Part shown: positions 1-6,021 of the stretch, one piece after another
Layout of the letters: every line of letters starts with the position of its first letter
Numbering within the stretch: position 1 is the first letter of the stretch
Origin: JBBKWQ01 sp037969115
GTDB taxonomy: Bacteria; Actinomycetota; Acidimicrobiia; Acidimicrobiales; Ilumatobacteraceae
Length of the DNA: 6,021 nucleotides
NCBI GenBank assembly: GCA_037969115.1
Contig: JBBKWQ010000360.1
Coordinates: forward strand, 1 to 6,021
Reading direction: 5' to 3'
The notes under the pieces: generated by a model
Databases searched by the model: none
Told to the model about the DNA's origin: nothing
The model's input: the letters and a program-made list of their open reading frames with translations, nothing else
Translations under genes and position numbers: made by a program

Positions 1-170
1 TCGAGGGCGGCCACGGCGCGTGGCGTGAGGCCATCGCCGCAGACCTTGTCTCGGCCGTGTGCGCCTTGTTCGACGAGTACCACCCTCGCGCCGCCACGCG
101 CCGCGCGAATCGCGGTGGCCGCGCCGGCGGGCCCGCCGCCGATGATGGCTATGTCGACACGTTCACTCAT
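1..170 (-). CDS. Geranylgeranyl reductase family FAD-dependent oxidoreductase, N-terminal fragment
   Basis: Partial gene: only the first 56 codons lie in the window and the rest runs off the left edge. The protein opens with a Rossmann FAD-binding motif (GGGPAG, residues 11-16, giving GxGxxG) at the end of the first beta strand (VDIAII). A second strand follows, ending in Glu34 (VVLVE), the usual ligand of the FAD adenosine ribose. Residues 40-52 (RDKVCGDGLTPRA) match the K-x-CGDGLTPRAV signature of the geranylgeranyl reductase family, whose members reduce isoprenoid double bonds in archaeal-type lipids, chlorophyll side chains or menaquinone (MenJ in mycobacteria). The start is ATG at 170; an in-frame TAG lies three codons upstream, so no longer start exists. 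There is no clear Shine-Dalgarno sequence. It lies 88 bp downstream of the chorismate mutase gene on the same strand. A quinone or lipid substrate is inference; the family assignment is firm. Confidence 0.88.
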   Translation of the reverse strand, partial: MSERVDIAIIGGGPAGAATAIRAARGGARVVLVEQGAHGRDKVCGDGLTPRAVAAL

Positions 171-258
171 GGGTGTCTACATGCTGGCTGCGAGCGAGCC
201 CTCTTGCTCGGTCGAGCGGTGTGACGTTCGCCAATCCGATGGACAGCACGACCGAGGC

Positions 259-549
259 TCAGGGCCCGTCGCTCTCCGCGATGCGTTGGTGATGGTGGAT
301 CACTTCGGCCACGATGAACCGGAGGAACTTCTCCGTGAAAGCCGGGTCGAGGCCCGATTCGATCGCGAGCGCACGAAGCCGGGCGATCTGGAGAGCTTCA
401 CGCTCGAGATCGGCAGCCGGCAGTCCGACCGACGCCTTGTACCGGCCGACCGCCTGGGTCACCTTGAAGCGCTCGGCGAGCAGGTGCACGAGTGCAGCGT
501 CGATGTTGTCGATGCTGGATCGGTACTGCTCGAGTTGTTCGTCGGTCAT
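259..549 (-). CDS. Monofunctional chorismate mutase, AroQ class
   Basis: Converts chorismate to prephenate (EC 5.4.99.5) in the cytoplasm, the committed step towards phenylalanine and tyrosine. The 96-residue, all-helical protein is the usual length of a stand-alone AroQ domain, with no dehydratase or dehydrogenase domain attached. Aligned by eye to the E. coli P-protein mutase domain, active-site residues are retained: Arg10 (Arg11), Arg27 in LLAERFKV (Arg28), Lys38 in GRYKA (Lys39), Asp47 (Asp48), Arg50 (Arg51) and Glu51 (Glu52). E. coli Gln88 aligns with His87, and a Gln follows at 88. The segments IDNIDAALVHLLAERFKVTQ, DPAFTEKFLRFIV and EVIHHH resemble the monofunctional clade described from alphaproteobacteria. 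It starts at ATG 549 without a clear Shine-Dalgarno sequence, and is transcribed divergently from the dehydrogenase at 668. A single gene of this kind is likely the housekeeping enzyme, but that is inference. Confidence 0.93.
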   Translation of the reverse strand: MTDEQLEQYRSSIDNIDAALVHLLAERFKVTQAVGRYKASVGLPAADLEREALQIARLRALAIESGLDPAFTEKFLRFIVAEVIHHHQRIAESDGP

Positions 550-667
550 TCGGAAGCGATCGGGTCGGGGGCACGTGCTCGTTGGCCGGATCGACCAGGT
601 CTGCCCGATCGGACGCTACCGGGTCGCGGCGGCCACGCAGTTGGCCGATTCGCGCTACGTTCGCCCG
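550..667. promoter_or_regulatory. Divergent intergenic region between chorismate mutase and dehydrogenase
   Basis: This 118-bp gap must hold the promoters for both divergent genes. Visible elements are an 8-bp palindrome GCACGTGC at 571-578, an 8-bp direct repeat GTTGGCCG at 581-588 and 640-647, and an inverted pair CGATCGGG (557-564) and CCCGATCG (604-611). CGATCG-like words are very common throughout this window, so the last pair carries little weight. No operator for a known regulator was recognised. Confidence 0.5.
656..661 (+). promoter_or_regulatory. Candidate -10 element of a leaderless dehydrogenase promoter
   Basis: TACGTT fits the TAnnnT pattern of actinobacterial -10 boxes. It ends six bases before the ATG at 668, so transcription starting at the usual distance would begin at or next to the A of the start codon. 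The lack of any Shine-Dalgarno sequence there agrees with a leaderless mRNA. No good -35 hexamer lies 16-18 bp upstream; TTGGCC at 641-646 is too close. Weak, sequence-only evidence. Confidence 0.35.
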
Positions 668-1606
668 ATGGCCAGCGCTGAGCTTCCCGTTCTGTTCGTC
701 GACCACGACTTTCCCGACGCCTATCACGATCTCGTCGAGGGTCGTGCAACCGTCGTCGGATCGGGCACCGACGACGGTCTCGACCAAGCGGTGGCCATCG
801 TTGCGGGTGGGTCACGCCAGTGGAATGCTGCCGCGTTCGGGCTTGCGCCGCAGCTGAAGGTCGTCTCTCGCAACGGCGTCGGCTTCGACAACGTGAACGT
901 GGCCGACGCTGCGGCGGCCGGGGTCACCGTGTGTATCGCGCCCCTCGCACCGACCGTCTCGACGGCTGAGCACACGATTGCGCTGATCATGGCGGTCACG
1001 AAACGTCTCGCTCACCAGAGCGAACGGGCGAACGCCGGCCTGCGAGGCGAACCAGTGGGTCGAGCTCTCGAACTCGACGGCTCCGTTCTCGGACTCGTCG
1101 GCCTGGGCCGCATCGCTTCGCGGGTCGCTACGATCGCCGTCGCCATGGGCATGAAGGTCGTCGCGGCCGATCCGTTCGTCACGGAGTCGCACCTCGCCGG
1201 ATGTCAGATCGCCACACTCGGTGAGGTGCTCGCGACTGCCGACGTGTTGTCGCTCCATGCTCCGGCCACCCCCGATACGACCAGGCTCATCGACGCCGAC
1301 ACGCTGGCGATGATGAAGCCCGGCTCGTACCTCGTGAACTGCGCGCGGGGCGCGCTCGTCGATCACGACGCACTCTTCGACGCAATCGAGAGTGGCCGGC
1401 TCGCAGGAGCCGGTCTCGACGTCACCGATCCCGAACCACTCCCCGCCGGTCATCGCCTCCTCAACCGACCCGACGTCGTCGTCACGCCCCACATCGCCTC
1501 GTCGACGGTTGCCGGCCGCCGACGTTTGTACGAACATGCCATCGAGAATGCCCTCGCCGTGCTCGACGGCCGTCCCGCGACCACGGTCGCCCCGCCGACG
1601 TTCTGA
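668..1606 (+). CDS. D-isomer-specific 2-hydroxyacid dehydrogenase (phosphoglycerate dehydrogenase-like)
   Basis: NAD(P)-dependent oxidoreductase interconverting a 2-oxoacid and a D-2-hydroxyacid. The 312-residue protein has the family layout: a substrate-binding domain (about 1-105, with RNGVGFDNV at 68-76 and STAEHTIALI at 98-107), a central Rossmann domain (about 106-280), and a C-terminal helix returning to the first domain. The cofactor loop is GLGRIA (145-150), and Asp168 ends the second strand, which favours NAD over NADP. The catalytic triad is visible: Arg227 in NCARGALVD, Glu256 in DPEPLP and His275 in TPHIAS. It lacks the C-terminal ACT or intervening domains of full-length SerA, so hydroxypyruvate, glyoxylate or another oxoacid is as likely a substrate as 3-phosphoglycerate. 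ATG 668 was chosen because the family's first strand (LPVLFVDHD) follows directly. Longer in-frame starts back to 314 would run through the divergent chorismate mutase gene. The aldolase gene follows 12 bp downstream, probably in the same operon. Confidence 0.92.
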   Translation: MASAELPVLFVDHDFPDAYHDLVEGRATVVGSGTDDGLDQAVAIVAGGSRQWNAAAFGLAPQLKVVSRNGVGFDNVNVADAAAAGVTVCIAPLAPTVSTAEHTIALIMAVTKRLAHQSERANAGLRGEPVGRALELDGSVLGLVGLGRIASRVATIAVAMGMKVVAADPFVTESHLAGCQIATLGEVLATADVLSLHAPATPDTTRLIDADTLAMMKPGSYLVNCARGALVDHDALFDAIESGRLAGAGLDVTDPEPLPAGHRLLNRPDVVVTPHIASSTVAGRRRLYEHAIENALAVLDGRPATTVAPPTF

Positions 1607-1618
1607 AAGACTCTGGAC

Positions 1619-2398
1619 ATGACCGAGTTGCGAACCAAATGGGCCAACGGCCACGACACACTGGGTGCCTGGCTGTCGATCCCGTCGTCGGTGTCGGCCG
1701 AGGCAGCTGCCCGCCAGCCGTTCGACTACATCTGCATCGACACCCAGCACGGCGCGGTCGACTACCAGAGCTCGATTTCGATGATCCAGGCCATCGAGCT
1801 GGGCGGTGGCATCCCGATCGCTCGTGTGCCGTGGAACGAGCCGGGCATCATCGGCAAGACCCTCGACGCTGGTTGCCACGGTGTGATCGTGCCGATGGTG
1901 AACACGCGCGAACAGGCCGAGGCCGTGGTTCGGTCCGCCCGCTACGCACCTGCGGGATCACGCAGCTGGGGTCCGACCCTCGTCGGCATGCGCCACACCG
2001 ACAATCGCTCCTGGGCCGACGAGCACATCGCTGTGATCCCGATGGTCGAGACCGTCGAGGCGTTGAAGAACCTCGACGACATCGTGTCGGCACCAGGCGT
2101 CGACGCGGTCTATGTCGGACCCGCCGACCTCGCGATCAGTCTCGGGCTCGGTCATGCGGGCAACGACGGTCAGCCGGTCTTCGATCAAGCCCTCGCCGCG
2201 ATCGTCGCCGCTTGTCGACGCCATGGTGTCGTGCCAGGCATCCACGCGAGCGGCGCCCTTGCCGCCACGCGTCGCGAGCAGGGGTTCCGCATGATCACGA
2301 TCGCCAGCGACATCCTCGCTCTGAAGGACGGCATGGCAGCCGAGATCGCGGCGGCGTCCGATCATCACGCTGCCGGCACGAGCGCTGATCTGTACTGA
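1619..2398 (+). CDS. HpcH/HpaI family class II (metal-dependent) aldolase
   Basis: Predicted class II pyruvate aldolase or lyase of the HpcH/HpaI (4-hydroxy-2-oxoheptanedioate aldolase) family. It would cleave a 4-hydroxy-2-oxoacid to pyruvate, or a pyruvate analogue, plus an aldehyde. The 259-residue TIM-barrel protein has the usual length and all key residues: His44 in DTQHGAVD (catalytic base), Arg69 in IARVPW (binds the pyruvate carboxylate), and the metal ligands Glu144 in PMVETVEA and Asp170 in VGPADLA. The GSRSWGP loop (113-119) is also typical. Spacing between these residues agrees with E. coli HpaI (His45, Arg70, Glu149, Asp175). ATG 1619 lies 12 bp after the dehydrogenase stop, with a weak purine stretch GAAAGA (1605-1610) as a possible Shine-Dalgarno sequence. 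That spacing indicates co-transcription. No other aromatic meta-cleavage or sugar-acid genes are present, so the natural substrate is unknown. GarL-type or other oxoacid aldolases remain possible. Confidence 0.93.
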   Translation: MTELRTKWANGHDTLGAWLSIPSSVSAEAAARQPFDYICIDTQHGAVDYQSSISMIQAIELGGGIPIARVPWNEPGIIGKTLDAGCHGVIVPMVNTREQAEAVVRSARYAPAGSRSWGPTLVGMRHTDNRSWADEHIAVIPMVETVEALKNLDDIVSAPGVDAVYVGPADLAISLGLGHAGNDGQPVFDQALAAIVAACRRHGVVPGIHASGALAATRREQGFRMITIASDILALKDGMAAEIAAASDHHAAGTSADLY

Positions 2399-2430
2399 TC
2401 ACCGCGCTCTGGTGTTCGCTACCAGGTGAT
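2398..2430 (+). terminator. Weak hairpin in the convergent gap, possible terminator
   Basis: ATCACC (2398-2403) pairs with GGTGAT (2425-2430), and TGGT (2410-2413) pairs with ACCA (2421-2424). This leaves a seven-base loop and a six-base bulge (2404-2409) on the 5' side. Only three T follow, so it is a poor intrinsic terminator. It overlaps the last base of the aldolase stop codon, lies between two convergent genes, and is the only hairpin of note in the 91-bp gap. No second candidate was seen for the antiporter on the other strand. Confidence 0.35.
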
Positions 2431-2489
2431 TTCGCGGCGATCAGGGCACCCGATCACGGCGTCGGCACAGATCCAGCCGAATCACTCGG

Positions 2490-3815
<1,326 letters not shown>

Positions 3816-3817
3816 TC

Positions 3818-3843
3818 GTTCGTGGTCCGTGGTTCGTGGTCCG
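3818..3843. repeat. Two-copy tandem repeat, 14-bp period, upstream of the antiporter
   Basis: GTTCGTGGTCCG occurs at 3818-3829 and again at 3832-3843. The two 12-bp identical copies are offset by 14 bp, in the gap between the prmC stop and the antiporter GTG. The right copy runs into the 10-bp palindrome CCGCCGGCGG (3841-3850). It sits where a ribosome-binding site or 5' leader of the antiporter mRNA would be. Function unknown. Confidence 0.7.
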
Positions 3844-3866
3844 CCGGCGGTCGCCGCGGCCGATCC

Positions 3867-4763
3867 TCAGGCAATCGACCCGGTTGCGACGCGGTCACGG
3901 CCCGCGAGATCTTGCCGGATCGAGACGGTGTGGAACCCGCCCGCCGAGAGCACCTCACGCACAGCAGCGCCCTGGTCCGCGCCGATCTCGACGACGATCG
4001 CGCCACCGGAGCGGAGTCGCCCGGGCGCACCGGCGACAATTTCTCGGATGTCGTCGAGCCCGTCGGCACCGGACAGCAGCGCAGCGGTCGGTTCCCAGTC
4101 GGCCACCTGCGCCTCGAGTTCAGGAGACCCGACAGCGACATACGGTGGGTTCGACACGATCACGTCGCACAACAAGTCACGCGGCAGCGCCTCGAACCAA
4201 CGGCCCGAACCGATGTGGACGTTCGCTGCGGCACGGCCGATTCCGGCCAGGTTCGATCGAGCCACGTCGAGTGCGTCGGGACTGGCGTCGGTGATCCAGA
4301 CCGTGGTGTGTCTGAGCGGCAGTTCGCTGGCGAGGGCGAGCCCGATCGCGCCCGACCCGGTTCCGAGATCGGCGATCACGATCTCGCGATCGGGCTCCGC
4401 GACCCGGATCTGGTGGACCTTCTCCAGCACCACGTCGACCACCTGTTCGGTCTCGGGACGCGGGATCAACACCCGCCGATCGACCGCCAGGTCGAGGTGC
4501 CGAAAGCCCCAGCGGCCGAGCACGTACTGCAACGGTTCGCCGGTTCGGTACCGCGCGACCATCGATTCGAGATGTGCGACCATTCGTTCGGCCACCGGCT
4601 CGTCGAGGGCGGCAAGGAACTCGTCACCGTCGAGCGACGTCGCGACCTCACAGATCCATCGGGCGTGCTGACGATCACCCAGCACATCCGTGGTCGAGCT
4701 CCAGAGGCCACGTATGGTCTCTGACACGTCGTCCCCTGCTTGGTCCATCTCAGGAACGCTCAC
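3867..4763 (-). CDS. prmC: Peptide chain release factor N5-glutamine methyltransferase
   Basis: SAM-dependent enzyme that methylates the glutamine of the GGQ motif in class I release factors; here the obvious substrate is Gln236 of the RF1 encoded immediately upstream. The 298-residue protein has the PrmC layout: an N-terminal helical domain that binds the release factor (about 1-100, including GEPLQY at 75-80 and PRPETE at 101-106), then a Rossmann methyltransferase domain. SAM motif I is DLGTGSG (132-138), the catalytic NPPY motif that holds the glutamine amide is at 205-208, and the family ending DLAGRDRV is at 285-292. GTG 4763 is five bases after the prfA stop. An in-frame ATG at 4748 (Met6) is an equally plausible start, and the residues lost would be non-conserved. 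Close spacing implies translational coupling with prfA. Neither start has a good Shine-Dalgarno sequence. Confidence 0.95.
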   Translation of the reverse strand: MSVPEMDQAGDDVSETIRGLWSSTTDVLGDRQHARWICEVATSLDGDEFLAALDEPVAERMVAHLESMVARYRTGEPLQYVLGRWGFRHLDLAVDRRVLIPRPETEQVVDVVLEKVHQIRVAEPDREIVIADLGTGSGAIGLALASELPLRHTTVWITDASPDALDVARSNLAGIGRAAANVHIGSGRWFEALPRDLLCDVIVSNPPYVAVGSPELEAQVADWEPTAALLSGADGLDDIREIVAGAPGRLRSGGAIVVEIGADQGAAVREVLSAGGFHTVSIRQDLAGRDRVATGSIA

Positions 4764-4768
4764 TCATG

Positions 4769-5848
4769 TCAGAGCGCTTCGTCGGCCAACTGCCTGGCAC
4801 GCTCGTCGTTCAGCATCGGCTCGATCACGAGATCGAGGTCGCCCGCAAGAACATCGGAGAGGCGGTAGATCGTGAACCCGATGCGGTGATCGGTGACCCG
4901 ATTCTCCTTGTAGTTGTACGTGCGGATCTTCTCGCTGCGACCGCCACCGCCGACCTGGGAGCGGCGCTCCGCCGACATCTCGGCGTTGTGCTCGCGTTCG
5001 GCCAGATCGAAGAGTCGGGCCCGCAACACCTGCATCGCCCGCGCCCGGTTCTGCAACTGGCTGCGCTCGTCCTGCATGGTGACCACCAGGCCGCTGGGTT
5101 TGTGCGTCACCCGCACCGCGGAGTCGGTGGTGTTCACGCTCTGCCCGCCAGCGCCGGACGACCGGTACACGTCGACCTCGATGTCGTTGTCGTCGATGAC
5201 CACGTCGACCTCGTCCGCCTCCGGGAGCACGGCCACCGTCGCCGACGACGTATGAATTCGACCCTGGCTCTCCGTCACCGGGACACGTTGCACACGATGC
5301 GGGCCCCCCTCGAACTTCATGCGCTGCCAGGCGTCGCCGCCGCGAATCACGAAGGTGACCTGATTGACGCCACCGAGCCCACTCGCATCGAGCGACAGCA
5401 CTTCCAGTTTCCACTTCCGGTTCACCGCGTACGCCCGATACATCTCCTGGAGATCGCGGGCGAAGAGGTTGGCTTCCTCGCCACCCTCCGCACCGCGGAT
5501 CTCCACGATGACGGCCTTGCCGGCATGTGGATCGGCCGGGATGAGGAACTCGCGGAGTCGTTCTTCGATCGCCTCGATCTCGACGGTCGCCTCATCGACT
5601 TCGAGGTCGAGGGTGATCCGGTCGTCACCCTCGGCACCATCCAGCATCTCGCGAGCCACGGCAAGGTCGTCAGTCCGCGAGCGGAGCGCATCGAGCGCCG
5701 CCACGAGCGGCTCGAGTTCGCTGTATCGCATACTCACGATGCGGAGCTGATCGGAATCGGCGAGCACTTCAGGGTCGGCGAGACGCGCCTCGAGTTCGCG
5801 GAACTCGTCGGCGTAGGCCGAGAGGCGGGCGAGCATTCCGTCGAGCAT
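4769..5848 (-). CDS. prfA: Peptide chain release factor 1
   Basis: Class I release factor that reads UAA and UAG in the ribosomal A site and triggers peptidyl-tRNA hydrolysis. The 359-residue length is normal for bacterial RF1. The N-terminal helical domain covers about 1-100, followed by the PCRF region with EIRGAEGGEEANLFA (116-130). The codon-recognition tripeptide is PVT at 190-192 within RVPVTESQGRIHTS. It takes the P-x-T form of RF1, not the SPF of RF2. The catalytic GGQ (234-236) lies in SSGAGGQSVNTTDSAVR, and the C-terminal domain holds EKIRTYNYKENRVTDHRIG (306-324). The start is ATG 5848; an in-frame ATG at 5836 (Met5) is an alternative. No clear Shine-Dalgarno sequence precedes either. 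prmC follows after five bases. An unidentified co-directional gene ends 30 bp upstream, so the genes may share a transcript. Confidence 0.97.
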   Translation of the reverse strand: MLDGMLARLSAYADEFRELEARLADPEVLADSDQLRIVSMRYSELEPLVAALDALRSRTDDLAVAREMLDGAEGDDRITLDLEVDEATVEIEAIEERLREFLIPADPHAGKAVIVEIRGAEGGEEANLFARDLQEMYRAYAVNRKWKLEVLSLDASGLGGVNQVTFVIRGGDAWQRMKFEGGPHRVQRVPVTESQGRIHTSSATVAVLPEADEVDVVIDDNDIEVDVYRSSGAGGQSVNTTDSAVRVTHKPSGLVVTMQDERSQLQNRARAMQVLRARLFDLAEREHNAEMSAERRSQVGGGGRSEKIRTYNYKENRVTDHRIGFTIYRLSDVLAGDLDLVIEPMLNDERARQLADEAL

Positions 5849-5857
5849 GGCCAGGCG

Positions 5858-5882
5858 AGGCTACCGGTGTCGACCCGGTCAA
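5858..5882 (-). promoter_or_regulatory. Possible prfA promoter
   Basis: Read on the minus strand, TTGACC (5882-5877) resembles a -35 box and TAGCCT (5863-5858) fits TAnnnT for a -10 box. The spacer is only 13 bp, well short of the usual 16-18, and the -35 overlaps the stop of the preceding gene. The -10 ends nine bases before the prfA ATG, so the leader would be two or three bases at most. Weak; read-through from the upstream gene is the simpler reading. Confidence 0.25.
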
Positions 5883-6021
5883 TCGATCGTGACGAACTCG
5901 AGCGGATCGGCCAGCAGGTTGGCAATCGCCGCCGTCACGTCGATGTGATCGCGGCGCGGCATGGCGACGACGAGGCGGGGGCGCGACCGGCCGGCACCGG
6001 AGATGCCGGCCAGCTCGGCGG
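5879..6021 (-). CDS. Unidentified protein, C-terminal fragment
   Basis: The last 47 codons of a gene that enters from the right edge and ends with TGA at 5881-5879, followed by prfA 30 bp later on the same strand. The visible part has a basic, glycine-rich stretch (GAGRSRPR), a beta-strand-like segment (LVVAMPRRDHID), then an amphipathic helix and a short tail ending in LEFVTID. Nearly all codons end in G or C, as in the neighbours, so the reading frame looks genuine. I do not recognise the family. It is not ribosomal protein L31 (rpmE) and it lacks any recognisable end of Rho, the two genes that commonly precede prfA in Actinobacteria. Too little is present to assign a function. Confidence 0.6.
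   Translation of the reverse strand, partial: AELAGISGAGRSRPRLVVAMPRRDHIDVTAAIANLLADPLEFVTID

Noticed and set aside
195..210. CGAGC/GCTCG hairpin downstream of chorismate mutase
   Set aside because: Only a 5-bp stem with a six-base loop and no T tract on the minus strand. Nothing else of note is seen in the 88-bp gap 171-258.
314..667. N-terminal extension of the dehydrogenase frame to 430 residues
   Set aside because: The extra 118 codons lie antisense over the chorismate mutase gene, are rich in Arg and Ser like other shadow frames, and have no family match. The conserved fold begins just after ATG 668.
812..1879. Long minus-strand open frame (355 codons) opposite the dehydrogenase and aldolase
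   Set aside because: It is antisense to two well-supported enzymes and has the Arg/Asp/Gly-rich composition produced by high-GC antisense frames; no domain is recognisable.
1639..2388. Second plus-strand frame inside the aldolase gene
   Set aside because: Arg/His-rich +2 frame of the aldolase with no motif; an artefact of high GC content.
3822..4724. Plus-strand open frames of nearly 300 codons opposite prmC
   Set aside because: They are the shadow of prmC, whose SAM-binding and NPPY motifs are unmistakable on the minus strand.
5273..5281. PVT in place of PAT as the RF1 codon-recognition tripeptide
   Set aside because: The P-x-T form is preserved, and PVT is, as I recall, normal in actinobacterial RF1 proteins, so it does not suggest altered stop-codon reading.

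Overview
The window is high-GC (about two thirds G+C by eye) and gene-dense. Third codon positions are overwhelmingly G or C, and intergenic gaps run from 5 to about 120 bp. Shine-Dalgarno sequences are weak or absent before most starts, and two genes probably start at GTG. Together with the protein signatures, this suggests an actinobacterial chromosome, perhaps Acidimicrobiia. That placement is inference only: there is no rRNA or other phylogenetic marker here. I see no mobile element, CRISPR array, tRNA or rRNA.

Layout, left to right. (1) Minus strand: the first 56 codons of a geranylgeranyl-reductase-family flavoprotein (start 170, cut by the window edge), preceded by a monofunctional AroQ-type chorismate mutase (549 to 259). 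(2) A 118-bp divergent intergenic region with a possible leaderless promoter. (3) Plus strand: a D-isomer-specific 2-hydroxyacid dehydrogenase (668-1606) and, 12 bp later, an HpcH/HpaI-family class II aldolase (1619-2398), forming a probable two-gene operon. (4) A short convergent gap with a weak hairpin. (5) Minus strand, read from right to left: the end of an unrecognised gene (6021 to 5879), prfA for peptide chain release factor 1 (5848 to 4769), prmC for the methyltransferase that modifies the GGQ glutamine of release factors (4763 to 3867), and a CPA1/NhaP-type sodium/proton antiporter (GTG start, 3815 to 2490).

How the genes work together. prfA-prmC is the classical pair of a release factor and its modifying enzyme, and here the two genes are nearly overlapping. 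The dehydrogenase and aldolase plausibly form a small module for 2-oxoacids or hydroxyacids: the aldolase would cleave or form a pyruvate-type 2-oxoacid and the dehydrogenase would reduce or oxidise one. Their substrates cannot be read from the sequence. Chorismate mutase feeds phenylalanine and tyrosine synthesis. The flavoprotein fragment belongs to a family that saturates isoprenoid chains of lipids or quinones.

Overall this is a largely ordinary housekeeping and metabolic region. I did not find a convincing new biological system. The most notable observations are the dehydrogenase-aldolase module, a roughly 4-5-fold excess of GATC sites, a five-codon mini-ORF bridging prfA and prmC, a 14-bp-period repeat plus palindrome before the antiporter, and an unidentified gene where rpmE or rho often stands upstream of prfA.
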